A stretch of DNA of 64,000 nucleotides, from positions 22,138 through 86,137 of the forward strand of contig CALEMB010000041.1 in assembly GCA_937902805.1 (NCBI GenBank), given 5' to 3'. The notes under the pieces are model-generated. The model was given only the letters and a program-made list of their open reading frames with translations. It did no database searches and was not told the DNA's origin. Both the position numbers and the translations under genes were made by a program. Source of the stretch: an uncultured Bacteroidales bacterium (GTDB lineage: Bacteria > Bacteroidota > Bacteroidia > Bacteroidales > F082). Positions 18,514 to 27,430 of the stretch are shown piece by piece (position 1 is the stretch's first letter; each line of letters opens with the position of its first letter).

Positions 18514-19668
18514 TTAGTTTATCCATTCAAAACTTCTCATAACTTGCTCAAAATCATTGGCCCACAGATTCGCTTCCTCTTCTCTGTAGGAAATCATCAT
18601 CTTTACAAATTTATAGTCGTCTTGGAAAAGAAGCACCTTGCAACAGACTGGTTTTGAGGTGTCATAGTTGTTACCCGTCCTTCTGTAGGTTACCAAGATG
18701 GCGTTGGCATTGTTGATGTGTACCCATTCACGGCTGAATGTGCCTATTAAACGGCTACCAGAACCAATTTCATTTTTTACCATCTCTTCAAGAAGTTGGT
18801 CGTATTCCCAATCAAACGGCTCGGTTTCGTCTCTTTGCAAAAAATCGCCCTTAACTTCTTTCATAAAGTTAATCATGATTCGACAGTATTGGTCTTTTGC
18901 TCCAGGTTTCAAGTCACACAATCCCTTCTGGTTGAATATGATTAAGTCATCCCGAAGTTGAAGCATCCCCTTATTGGCCAAGTCTCTTCCGTAAGGACTA
19001 TCTTTGGTCTGCCTTTCTACCGTAATCGGCACAGAGATTTTGAATGCATTGAAGAAGGTTTGGTCTTTCCAATGCTTGGGTTCTTCCTTCTCCATTGGTG
19101 GTATGGTTTTCAACCTAACTTTTTCGTTGCTGGAAGATGTTGCAGTTTGGCTGGAATTTGAATATGTGCTTGATGTGGTCTCTTGAATCGTGGGGGCAGA
19201 CTGGCTGCTAATACACATCTTGACAATCAAAGCAATGATAGTCATTATAATACCTCCGACGACATAGCCTTTTGCTCCTTCCCATGCTCCTCTTGCCGCA
19301 TTTTTGGAGTCGTTTTTCAACGAGGCATAGAACTCACGGACATAATCTTCGGCAGCTTTCCTGGCTTCCTTGATGTCTTCTTTCAAAGTCTCGTCCTTGA
19401 TGTCATATACTGGTTCCTCTCTCATGGTACTCGGCTGTTTGTACCTTGCGGAATTGAATTTGGCATATTCGGCATCGTACCTGGCTTTTGTAGCAGGGTC
19501 TTTCAGGATGTTGTATGCCTCATTGATGTCCTGCATTTTTGCTGTCGTATCCATACCTGGATTTCGATCGGGATGCCAACGCATAGATTGGCTACGGTAT
19601 GCCTTTTTGATTTCTTCCGAGGTGGCATCAGAGATAATACCCAATATCTTGTAGTAGTCCTTGAACAT
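18514..19668 (-). CDS. Membrane-anchored J-domain protein
   Basis: 384 residues. Residues 3-68 are a complete J domain with the HPD motif at 32-34 (RWHPDRNPG), so it should stimulate a DnaK-type ATPase. There is no G/F region or zinc finger, so this is a class C (type III) J protein. A membrane helix at ~134-154 is followed by a Ser/Thr-rich linker and a ~180-residue domain with the pattern FKISVPITVERQT. Orientation is probably J domain in the cytoplasm and C-terminal domain in the periplasm. It sits in a five-gene unit of unknown function. Confidence 0.8.
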   Translation of the reverse strand: MFKDYYKILGIISDATSEEIKKAYRSQSMRWHPDRNPGMDTTAKMQDINEAYNILKDPATKARYDAEYAKFNSARYKQPSTMREEPVYDIKDETLKEDIKEARKAAEDYVREFYASLKNDSKNAARGAWEGAKGYVVGGIIMTIIALIVKMCISSQSAPTIQETTSSTYSNSSQTATSSSNEKVRLKTIPPMEKEEPKHWKDQTFFNAFKISVPITVERQTKDSPYGRDLANKGMLQLRDDLIIFNQKGLCDLKPGAKDQYCRIMINFMKEVKGDFLQRDETEPFDWEYDQLLEEMVKNEIGSGSRLIGTFSREWVHINNANAILVTYRRTGNNYDTSKPVCCKVLLFQDDYKFVKMMISYREEEANLWANDFEQVMRSFEWIN

Positions 19669-19695
19669 GGCCGTGAGTTCTATAAGGTTGTCTTC

Positions 19696-19902
19696 TTATT
19701 GTTTTTCAGGATGGTTGTCCTCGTTCTGGTCTTTTTTCCAAACGGCACGGATAGCACCTATCATGCCTGCGAAGACAATAAGGCCAAAGATACCTGGAGT
19801 GCTGTTTCCGTTGTCGCCGCGAACGCCGACGATGATTCCAAAAAGGAAGATGAATGCAACGATGATGACGATGGTCACGATGATTTTTGATGTCTTGTTC
19901 AT
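19696..19902 (-). CDS. Small two-helix membrane protein
   Basis: 68 residues: helix 1 at about 6-27, a short loop with DNGNST, helix 2 at about 37-56, and a charged C-terminal tail. It is the first gene of the J-domain operon, and the next start is 27 bases downstream. A GGTTAC-type promoter-like motif sits ~70 bases before its start, at the same distance as in the neighbouring repeat-protein gene. Confidence 0.65.
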   Translation of the reverse strand: MNKTSKIIVTIVIIVAFIFLFGIIVGVRGDNGNSTPGIFGLIVFAGMIGAIRAVWKKDQNEDNHPEKQ

Positions 19903-19946
19903 AGTTGTAATGTATTAGATTGTTGATTGAATTGTTTGATTTGTCT

Positions 19947-19976
19947 CTTTATGTCCATTGTATAGAGAAAGTAACC
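19947..19976 (-). promoter_or_regulatory. Candidate ECF-type promoter for the J-domain operon
   Basis: On the minus strand GGTTAC (19976-19971) is followed at fixed spacing by GGACATAAAG (19956-19947). The same layout (GGTTAC, then GTCATTAAAG ending 24 bases later) occurs at 20650-20621. The motif is unlike the TAnnTTTG housekeeping box. It may be read by the ECF-like sigma encoded at 27431. Confidence 0.45.
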
Positions 19977-19981
19977 TCAAA

Positions 19982-20043
19982 ACTTGTGTTTTTTGAAAAT
20001 AGGCCCGACCAAGATAACCATCCCGACCGGGCCCAACACAAGT
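19982..20043. terminator. Candidate terminator hairpin downstream of the repeat-protein gene
   Basis: ACTTGTGTT and AACACAAGT can form an outer stem with GGCCCG/CGGGCC inside. It lies between two minus-strand units and could end the repeat-protein transcript. The loop is large, so this is tentative. Confidence 0.35.
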
Positions 20044-20097
20044 AAATGTAGTTTATCTATATTGTTTTGTTGATTTTACTTGTGCGACTGTTTTTAT

Positions 20098-20571
20098 TTA
20101 CCAATCCCAGTAAGAAGATGTGCTGGTGCTAACGGTTCTTCCATAGGCATCTCTTGTGGTGGTTGAAGACCCGTAGGAATAGGTGGTGGTGGTTGAAGAA
20201 CCAATGTATGCACCGTAGGAATTGGAATAGGATGTGTTGATGTTTCCGATGCAGTCATAGCTGCTTGATGAAGAACCAAGTCTGTTTCCGTAGGAATCCG
20301 AATATGTCGTGTTTACATTGCCAATGCAATCAATGCTGGTAGTGGAAGAGCCAATTCTGTTACCGTAAGAATCTTTGTAGGTAGTGTTGACGTTGCCAAG
20401 GCAATCAACCCAACTGGAGGAGGTGCCTACCGTTCTGCCGTATGAATCAGTGGTGCGGCTGTCGATGGTATTGCCCCAACTGTTGATTGTGGTAGAGGTT
20501 CTGTAACTCTGGGCGAATGAGGTGAACGGAGCGATAATCAGTGCGATTGCGATAACTAAATACTTTTTCAT
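20098..20571 (-). CDS. Secreted tandem-repeat protein (DSYGN repeats)
   Basis: 157 residues with a clear signal peptide (cleavage after SFA near residue 20). The mature part is built of about four repeats of 25-27 residues, each with DSYGNR-GSS, a Ser/Thr run, DC-GN and N-TTY. It is rich in Ser, Thr, Tyr and Asn and almost free of Lys and large hydrophobics, so it is likely an extended beta structure or surface fibre. One Cys per repeat could cross-link. Function unknown. The gene has its own GGTTAC-type motif upstream and is monocistronic. Confidence 0.75.
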   Translation of the reverse strand: MKKYLVIAIALIIAPFTSFAQSYRTSTTINSWGNTIDSRTTDSYGRTVGTSSSWVDCLGNVNTTYKDSYGNRIGSSTTSIDCIGNVNTTYSDSYGNRLGSSSSSYDCIGNINTSYSNSYGAYIGSSTTTTYSYGSSTTTRDAYGRTVSTSTSSYWDW

Positions 20572-20620
20572 TTTACTTGTGTTTTTAATTGTTTGACTTA
20601 TTGTTTGTTGTTTGTTTGTC

Positions 20621-20650
20621 CTTTAATGACGGTTTCTTGAAAAGGTAACC
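20621..20650 (-). promoter_or_regulatory. Candidate ECF-type promoter of the repeat-protein gene
   Basis: GGTTAC (20650-20645) is followed by a CGTCATTAAAG block ending at 20621 on the minus strand. CGTC is a frequent -10 core of ECF sigma promoters. The distance to the start codon (about 74 bases from the -35-like box) matches the J-domain operon (about 69). Confidence 0.45.
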
Positions 20651-20701
20651 TGGTTTTGGAAACTTTTTTCAAATTATTTTCTAAAACACTGAAAATGAGA
20701 C

Positions 20702-20730
20702 AAAAAAAGGCTGGATTTTTTTATCCAGCC
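20702..20730 (-). terminator. Intrinsic terminator of the caspase-CHAT operon
   Basis: Read on the minus strand, GGCTGGAT and ATCCAGCC (20730-20723 with 20716-20709) form an 8-bp stem followed by seven T. It lies 35 bases after the TPR-CHAT stop and closes the five-gene operon. Confidence 0.85.
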
Positions 20731-20764
20731 CTTGTAACTTTTTTTCAGCCCTCTAAATCGGCAC

Positions 20765-23700
20765 CTAATCCAACATCACAAATCCCGCCCAATAGTAAGG
20801 CTCTGGGTATTTGTTCCTCACTGCCGCTTGCGCCACATTGAACACCTCGCGCTTCGTTTTCCCTGAAAGCAACTGCTCATAGAAGGTCTGCATCATGAGG
20901 CTGGTGGCGTTGTCGTCCACCTTCCATAGGCTCATCACCAAGGTCTGCACACCTGCCATCTTGAAGGCACGTTGCAAACCAAACACACCATCGCTGGTGA
21001 TGTCTCCAAGGCCAGTTTCACATGCCGACATCACAACCATGTCGGTCCCTGACAGGTTCATGGTCGAAATCTCCAAGGCAGTGAGCACACCGTCCTCGAT
21101 GCCTTCCGGCACCTCTTTGCCCAGCCAGGCGTTGTTGCCTCCCGACAAGATTAAGCCCGAGCGCAACAGCGGGTCGATGATGGAATCTGTCTTTTGCCTT
21201 GCCAAGGGTGACAAACTCTTCATAAAATCATTCATGTCCGCTTTCTCGCCTTCCAAGAAATAACCATGAGTGGCCAGATGAATGATGTCAGTATTGCTTC
21301 CTGATAGTGCCTTGAAGGATTCCTCACTTCCCAGGTCGCCTTCAAGCAGATTACAATTGATGTTGGCTTGCCTCATGATACCAGCGATATGTTCCGCTTC
21401 GTCTTTCGTGCCTTTCAGGTAATTCCAGTTGCCTCGGTCTTCTCCTCTTAGGGCGAAAACGGGGCTTTCTTCTAATTCCGTCTTGTTCATTGCGGCAACC
21501 TCGGCCATTCGTTGTTGCTCAACATCATATTGCAGGCCACCATAAATGGCACCAGTCTCATAGGTCTTGGGCTGTTTCGCCTTGCACAACTCCCTCGTTG
21601 AGGTCAAGCGAACGAGGTTGTATTTGTCGCTTAGGCATGAGCCGTCTGGAGTGTACATCGATTCCAAGGCTATCGTGTGGAGCATCCCGCTCGGTGAGAA
21701 ATACACCGTGCAGCTGTCACCGACATGCTCCAACAACGGTTGCCACACCAAGCGGTACAAGTCATCGGTGGAGTAGGTGACATTGGGATTGCCGATGCGG
21801 TTCTTCAACTCATTTTCTGTGCAAAGTAGGACATAAACAGGATTCTCCCAAGTTGATTTCGCCAACAGAGCGATGTAATAGGTTTTCTGCTCTTTTATAT
21901 GATAGTAGTCTACAAACTCGATGGCAACCTCTCCTCCCTTCAACACATTTCTGACATCATTGTAGGTAATGCTGTCGTTAACCGAATAGCCCAAGGCTTT
22001 CATTTTGGCTATAAGTTTTCTTTCCATTGTGGTTTTCCTTTCATACAATAATTCAATTGACTGTCTTTCATCCAGCACACCAAAACTTTGCATGTCAATT
22101 GCTTTTTGAATCGCTTGAATACTGCCATATTGGTCCATCAATTCTTGTTGACCGCTGTTAAATACCGCCTTTTTGAGGCCATTTGAAGTGCTTAATAATA
22201 AAGATCTAGAAAATAACAAATAATCAAACAAATCCTTATCTGACAAATCATCTGTCCGAGCGGTAAACATGATGTTTTTTGCTTCAGTTGACAACCGTTT
22301 CCACATGAAATCCCTATCAATTGAAGAAAAATAGCCAACATTAGAAACATAATACCCTGCAAGAGCACTCTTTGTAATCTTAATATAATCAGATTTGAAA
22401 GGTTTATCGTATATTTGACCTGCAATTCCATATAACAACAAGGTGGTTATATAATAGGGATGACGATCTAATCTTAAAGAAGTCATCGTATTAACTGCCT
22501 CTAACAAGGCATCGCAACCAATCTCATACCCTCTTCTCATCAAAGCATCACCTGCAGTGGCCGCTAATCGAGCAAATTCAATGCTCTGCTTCCCAAATGC
22601 CGATTCTGTTAATTGTTCAGCTTTCCTAAAATACTCCACAGCATCATCGTCACAATTCATTTCAAAAAACAGTTCAAATAGGTTTTCGTATACATCTCTT
22701 AACCCCTTGGGATTATTTTTCTGTTCCTCCATTAAACCGCAACTTTCTAGTAAATAGGTTCTAGCATCTTTCAAATTTCCTTTTAATCGAAATCCAGATC
22801 CAACACTTAACAATGCTTGTGCATAGCCATCCATATCACCAATTTTTTTATATATTATTGCTGCCGTTTGTCCATAGCAAATCAATTTGTCAGGATCACC
22901 TATAATGCTATAATAACTAGCCAAACCTAACAAAATCGATGCATAGGATGGGTGTTCTTCTCCATATAATACTTTTATTGATGTTAACAATCTATCCAAT
23001 GTGTTAATAGCATCAGTATTATTCCCCATTTCCATTTGACAAGAGGCTATCCCATGTTGACAAGCGATATAATCATCACTATTCTCGGTTTTTATAATTT
23101 CAACCATAGAAGCAGCTTCCCTAAAAGAATGATATGCATCTGTAATCGCACCATTTTGATATTGGATTCTTCCCTTATTAAGTAGCACTTTTGCTTTAGT
23201 ATCTAAACAGTCTTTTTGAAACTGAAAGAGTCTAATAGATTCGACGCTGACATATCCCGTTGAATCAGTTACATCAATAGAGCCATTATTTGTAATAGGC
23301 AAAAGTTCAGTTGTTTCTAATAAAATCCGTTCGTTTATATTGTATGCAGTGTCAAACAACGCCATTGCCTCTGAATAATCAGGAACCAAATCACCTTTTA
23401 ACATCAATACCGCAACTTTTAATGCTTGCACTTCGGGTAATTCAGGAAGCTTGCTAATCATGTTCTCGGTCTCAGACAGTTCATTCAAAGCGTCTTGATT
23501 CAATTTCTCAAGATGAAAAATTTGCGCTTTGGCAAAATCATAATATGCCTTCCCTAATAACAACGACTCTCCACTTACATATTGTGGCAATAATTCCAAA
23601 GCTTCATTAAAATAATGTATTGCATCTTGGTAATTACCCAAACGCATGTTTACATTTGCCATACAATCAACGTACATCAAAACATCATTCGAAGGAGTAT

Positions 23701-24850
23701 CCGAATAATTGAAAATCATCGATTCTAATTCAGGAGCATTGTGCATTACAATAGAAAACTCACCTGAACGATATGCGGAAAACAACAGAAATTTCAAAGC
23801 TTCATAATATTCTTTACTTGCTTTTTGATTATTGTATTCTAAAACTTTACATCTTAAATGATTGTACATGAATTCAGCTTTGTTATCACCAATAATACCA
23901 TAGTTATTCGCTAAAGCAGCAATAGTTTTATAATACATCGTATCTTGGTACAATAATTCAGTCGAGGAATATGTATCAACCAACATTTTTTCCGCTTTCT
24001 TCCCGTAATAAATAGCATCATCTAAATGTTTGTTCCCATTAACGAGCAAATAATACAAGGCTATTATTATTTCTTTTGTCAAAGGTACTTTAGCAGTTTC
24101 GAGTTTGTTTAAGTGAGCTTTGGCAGTTTCTATTTGCAGATCATACTGATTAGTTTCAAAATAGTAGTATTTCAAATAATTATATGCCTCATTAACAATT
24201 GTAAAATCACATGAGTCGATCACGTCACAATCTTTTACAATTGTGTTACAATAATACCCAAAAACTGTTTCGTCTGCATTTCCAACATTATTATTAAACG
24301 TCAATATTTGAGTAAGGGTTCCTATATGTCCACAATTATTATTCTTATAAAGAGCACGACTTACCTCTACAAGTTTAGGAGAATAATATAAAACTTGTTC
24401 TCGTTCAGATAACGACACAAAATCATCAATAATAGAATAAAGACTCAGTGCATAATGTAAGACATAGATACTATCCATTTGATTATCAAATACCTTGTCA
24501 AAAACATCTGTCGCTTTAATATAATAATTGTGACACGCTTTGACATCACCCTGTCTACGACTTGTATTACCCAATCTCCATAAATCCTCAGCGACTTCTA
24601 CATCGACTTCCCCTTTCATTCGTTTTAATATGTCAAGATGTTTTTTCCTGTAATTAAAAGCGGTCTCTAAATCACCTACTGTGTTTGCTTTTAAAATAAC
24701 CGTATCTAATGCGAAAAGATATTCTTGCGACTGTTCTCCATTTTGTAACCGAACAGTTTCTAATTGTTCTAACGCATTATCAAGCGACTGAGCCGACCCA
24801 ATAATTCCTAAAGAACACACAAATACAATTAGCAAAAGAATCTTTCTCAT
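20765..24850 (-). CDS. Exported TPR-CHAT protease
   Basis: 1361 residues from ATG 24850, which gives a normal signal peptide (MRKILLLIVFVCSLGIIGSAQS). Residues ~20-900 are repeated helical pairs of the TPR type. The last ~330 residues are a CHAT domain, a caspase-fold cysteine protease domain, with His1195 in HLATHG and Cys1277 in SACETG both intact and the C-terminal YYWAGFVMLD typical of the family. It is 26 bases after the AIPR gene. Base composition changes inside the gene: the TPR part is AT-rich, while the CHAT part (below about 22.0 kb) is near the local average. The export signal sets it apart from cytoplasmic TPR-CHAT proteins of CRISPR or gasdermin systems. The substrate is unknown; the co-transcribed anti-sigma protein is an attractive candidate. 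Confidence 0.88.
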   Translation of the reverse strand: MRKILLLIVFVCSLGIIGSAQSLDNALEQLETVRLQNGEQSQEYLFALDTVILKANTVGDLETAFNYRKKHLDILKRMKGEVDVEVAEDLWRLGNTSRRQGDVKACHNYYIKATDVFDKVFDNQMDSIYVLHYALSLYSIIDDFVSLSEREQVLYYSPKLVEVSRALYKNNNCGHIGTLTQILTFNNNVGNADETVFGYYCNTIVKDCDVIDSCDFTIVNEAYNYLKYYYFETNQYDLQIETAKAHLNKLETAKVPLTKEIIIALYYLLVNGNKHLDDAIYYGKKAEKMLVDTYSSTELLYQDTMYYKTIAALANNYGIIGDNKAEFMYNHLRCKVLEYNNQKASKEYYEALKFLLFSAYRSGEFSIVMHNAPELESMIFNYSDTPSNDVLMYVDCMANVNMRLGNYQDAIHYFNEALELLPQYVSGESLLLGKAYYDFAKAQIFHLEKLNQDALNELSETENMISKLPELPEVQALKVAVLMLKGDLVPDYSEAMALFDTAYNINERILLETTELLPITNNGSIDVTDSTGYVSVESIRLFQFQKDCLDTKAKVLLNKGRIQYQNGAITDAYHSFREAASMVEIIKTENSDDYIACQHGIASCQMEMGNNTDAINTLDRLLTSIKVLYGEEHPSYASILLGLASYYSIIGDPDKLICYGQTAAIIYKKIGDMDGYAQALLSVGSGFRLKGNLKDARTYLLESCGLMEEQKNNPKGLRDVYENLFELFFEMNCDDDAVEYFRKAEQLTESAFGKQSIEFARLAATAGDALMRRGYEIGCDALLEAVNTMTSLRLDRHPYYITTLLLYGIAGQIYDKPFKSDYIKITKSALAGYYVSNVGYFSSIDRDFMWKRLSTEAKNIMFTARTDDLSDKDLFDYLLFSRSLLLSTSNGLKKAVFNSGQQELMDQYGSIQAIQKAIDMQSFGVLDERQSIELLYERKTTMERKLIAKMKALGYSVNDSITYNDVRNVLKGGEVAIEFVDYYHIKEQKTYYIALLAKSTWENPVYVLLCTENELKNRIGNPNVTYSTDDLYRLVWQPLLEHVGDSCTVYFSPSGMLHTIALESMYTPDGSCLSDKYNLVRLTSTRELCKAKQPKTYETGAIYGGLQYDVEQQRMAEVAAMNKTELEESPVFALRGEDRGNWNYLKGTKDEAEHIAGIMRQANINCNLLEGDLGSEESFKALSGSNTDIIHLATHGYFLEGEKADMNDFMKSLSPLARQKTDSIIDPLLRSGLILSGGNNAWLGKEVPEGIEDGVLTALEISTMNLSGTDMVVMSACETGLGDITSDGVFGLQRAFKMAGVQTLVMSLWKVDDNATSLMMQTFYEQLLSGKTKREVFNVAQAAVRNKYPEPYYWAGFVMLD

Positions 24851-24876
24851 AGCAATTCTCAATACCAAAATTCATA

Positions 24877-26655
24877 TCACTCAGACATGCTTTTCTTTTG
24901 TTTGTTTATTTCATTTAGTTGAGAGGAAACTCTATGAAGATTATCCGTAAACAACTTACTCGCCCTGTCTTGGTCTTTTGGTTCTCGTTTAAGAACAATA
25001 TCAACCAACTTAACAGCTGCTTCAAAGCCTTCTTTACATTTTTTATTGTCGCATAAAATTGAGCAAAGATGATCGCAATACATCTGAACTTTATTACTAT
25101 TATATTGTGGCAAAGCAAAGCATTCACACATCAATCTAAACGCTAATAATAAATGAAATTTGATTTTTTTGTATTTTGAAGGTATGCTATGGCTATCAAA
25201 ACACTCTGTCATTTTATAACATGCCAACGCACTAGTGTAATAAAGTGCAGGATTTGTTTCAGGAGCAAAAACACGAACACCATTTTTGTCAAATTGTTCA
25301 ACAATACTTCCATAATACCCACTAACTTGATGAGGCTTTCCCATTACCATCGAAACAAAAGCTTTAATCTGGAATGGAATTGTAATTACTTTGTACACAG
25401 GAATTTGTGTCTCATCGAATCTATATTGTTTTGAACGACGCTCATAATATAGTTTTTCATATTTGTTTTGAGCATTATAGTAGTCCTCTATTCGTTTTTG
25501 AGTATCTAATAAAGCTACAAGTTGTTCCCTTTTGACTTCAGTTTGACTATTATTTCCTACAATAATTTTATCACGAATTTCTTTGTCCTTTGATGATATG
25601 ATTTTTACTGTAAGCATAAGTTCGTCAATATTTGGGATGTCTAAATTCTGTTGTAAAACATTACTTGTTTGACAACCATTTACTATTTGATAATCAATTA
25701 GATGAATTTGTATTCCCGTCGTTTTTATGCTTTTTGCAATAACTGTTACACCATTATTCATCGCAGCAAATAAATTTATATCTCCATTTTTTAATGAAGC
25801 AGCCATCGCTTTATTTACAGTGTTTTCGCCTTGAAAAGAACGAATATTATCATAAAAGACAGATTGGATGATTTTGGAATCAGGGCCTATTATTAACTTT
25901 TTGAACTCTTTGAAAGGAATAAGACATAAATAACTTTCTTCAATACTCTTAACTTCAGGTAATGAAATCTTTTGTTCAACTCTTATATCAACCTCGATCT
26001 TCGACTTTGTTTCCTTATAAGCTTCAACTATCTCTTTTTTTCCGAGCATGTCACAATGAAAATCTTTTGTCAAACCATAATCCAAAATTGATTTTTCGGT
26101 TTTAGATATTTTAGCTTTAAAATCTGCCTGTTCATTATAATCTCCGCATGTGATATAATACATATTAAATGTTGGATTTTCCCCCTGTTCAAAATCTGCA
26201 CTTTTTGAATAGACAAATTTTATTAGATTCCTATATTCCATAAGGAAATCATTACATGATGGCAGATCGTTTTCTCCCATAATGTCTTTCATTATATACT
26301 CTGCACCATCTAAGAACTGACCAAGTTCGGCAACTTTAAAGTTTGGAGAGTTTTTAGCTTGTACTAGCACTATTTTCATACGGATGTACCCATTAGCAGC
26401 CAAAAGGTCTTCAACTTCTTGTTGGCTGGTAACAATCTTTCCGTTTATAATGACTATAAAGCCATCAATACCCCAATCTCCACCGTTTCCAATATGAAGA
26501 TCATCTAGCACGGGTCTACTTATTGTATCTGTCTTCACATACTTTGAAACGATACAATAAATTGAAAACAATTCAAAAGCATCATCGTCAGACATGCTTT
26601 CATAACCATATTGTTTGACAAATTGTTCAAAATGCGATTTTGTAATAATATCCAT
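24877..26655 (-). CDS. AIPR family (abortive infection) protein
   Basis: 592 residues, cytoplasmic. Residues ~270-335 carry the AIPR signature: NIRSFQGENTVN, AMNNGVTVIA and DYQIVNGCQTSNVL. AIPR proteins are known from phage abortive infection and restriction islands. The N-terminal ~120 residues show GIDGF (Asp64) and, 35 residues later, VLVQAK (Gln99, Lys101), a spacing like the D...(E/Q)xK core of restriction-type nucleases, so a DNA or RNA cleaving domain is possible. It lies 62 bases after the anti-sigma gene and 26 before TPR-CHAT. It is clearly more AT-rich than the caspase and sigma genes, which suggests later insertion. Nuclease activity is inferred only. Confidence 0.8.
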   Translation of the reverse strand: MDIITKSHFEQFVKQYGYESMSDDDAFELFSIYCIVSKYVKTDTISRPVLDDLHIGNGGDWGIDGFIVIINGKIVTSQQEVEDLLAANGYIRMKIVLVQAKNSPNFKVAELGQFLDGAEYIMKDIMGENDLPSCNDFLMEYRNLIKFVYSKSADFEQGENPTFNMYYITCGDYNEQADFKAKISKTEKSILDYGLTKDFHCDMLGKKEIVEAYKETKSKIEVDIRVEQKISLPEVKSIEESYLCLIPFKEFKKLIIGPDSKIIQSVFYDNIRSFQGENTVNKAMAASLKNGDINLFAAMNNGVTVIAKSIKTTGIQIHLIDYQIVNGCQTSNVLQQNLDIPNIDELMLTVKIISSKDKEIRDKIIVGNNSQTEVKREQLVALLDTQKRIEDYYNAQNKYEKLYYERRSKQYRFDETQIPVYKVITIPFQIKAFVSMVMGKPHQVSGYYGSIVEQFDKNGVRVFAPETNPALYYTSALACYKMTECFDSHSIPSKYKKIKFHLLLAFRLMCECFALPQYNSNKVQMYCDHLCSILCDNKKCKEGFEAAVKLVDIVLKREPKDQDRASKLFTDNLHRVSSQLNEINKQKKSMSE

Positions 26656-26717
26656 AATGCGTATTTAATTGACTGATAGTGTTCGTTATTTGTTTTTGTT
26701 TTCTTGAAAAACTCAAA

Positions 26718-27398
26718 TTATTGCCCAATAAACTCCAATGCCTTGATTTGATACCAACTATCTGACTTGCTAATCCGCTTCAGCAGTTTCTTAGCCTTCA
26801 ACACTTTATGTGTCTTAGCATACACTAACGCTTGGTACCAATCTAATTCATCGTTATCCAGTTTTAGTATCTGCTGATGATATTCGGTCTCATCCTCTGT
26901 CGGATAGGCAATGCTTTGCTCTTCTTGGATAAGCAGTCTTGCTTTGTCGATGTTTTCTTGTGCATTGGAATAGTTACCTTGTTGCAAGTCGTCATAAATC
27001 AATGCTAGTATTTCCTCCACACCGCTACCGCGAGGCACGGGCTGCTCCAATTGGGCGATATAATCCCCGCCAAGGTTAGCCATCCTGAAAGCATCGTGAA
27101 CGATGATGATACCAATAAACAAGCAGGCGGCCAAGGCCACAATAGAGGAAATCCTTATTACAAGCGGCCTTCTGTTGGTCGTTGTTGCTAGTTCTTGTCC
27201 TGCTTTTTCCTGTTCCTGAAGCATGGCTTTGAGTTCTTTTCGCTGAATGCCCAACACGACCTCCGAATGAAGCTCATACGCTTTTCTACAAGCCTCATCG
27301 TTTTGCATACGCTCTTCAAATTGCGCCCTATCGGTATCGCTCATTGTGCCATTCATATAGCTATCGAACAATTCTATATCTTTTTCTGTTGTATTCAT
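26718..27398 (-). CDS. Transmembrane anti-sigma-factor-like protein
   Basis: 226 residues. The N-terminal ~75 residues are acidic and helical with the pattern LFDSYMNGTMSDTDRAQFEERMQND, typical of cytoplasmic sigma-binding domains of Bacteroidota anti-sigma factors. One membrane helix lies at ~80-100. The ~125-residue C-terminal part should be periplasmic and looks TPR-like (YSNAQENIDKARLL, WYQALVYAKTHK, AKKLLKRI). It directly follows the sigma gene (32 bases). Its domain order suits release of sigma by proteolysis from the periplasmic side. Confidence 0.75.
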   Translation of the reverse strand: MNTTEKDIELFDSYMNGTMSDTDRAQFEERMQNDEACRKAYELHSEVVLGIQRKELKAMLQEQEKAGQELATTTNRRPLVIRISSIVALAACLFIGIIIVHDAFRMANLGGDYIAQLEQPVPRGSGVEEILALIYDDLQQGNYSNAQENIDKARLLIQEEQSIAYPTEDETEYHQQILKLDNDELDWYQALVYAKTHKVLKAKKLLKRISKSDSWYQIKALEFIGQ

Positions 27399-27430
27399 GT
27401 CTTTTCCTGTTTAAAAGTAACCCGAATAGA

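Noticed and set aside
20765..24850. TPR-CHAT as part of a type III-E CRISPR (Craspase) system
   Set aside because: No gRAMP effector or CRISPR array is seen, and this protein has a signal peptide, so it is predicted to be exported.
27396..27422. GGTTAC before the anti-sigma gene as a third regulon promoter
   Set aside because: Only 19 bases from the start codon, so the second block would overlap the start.
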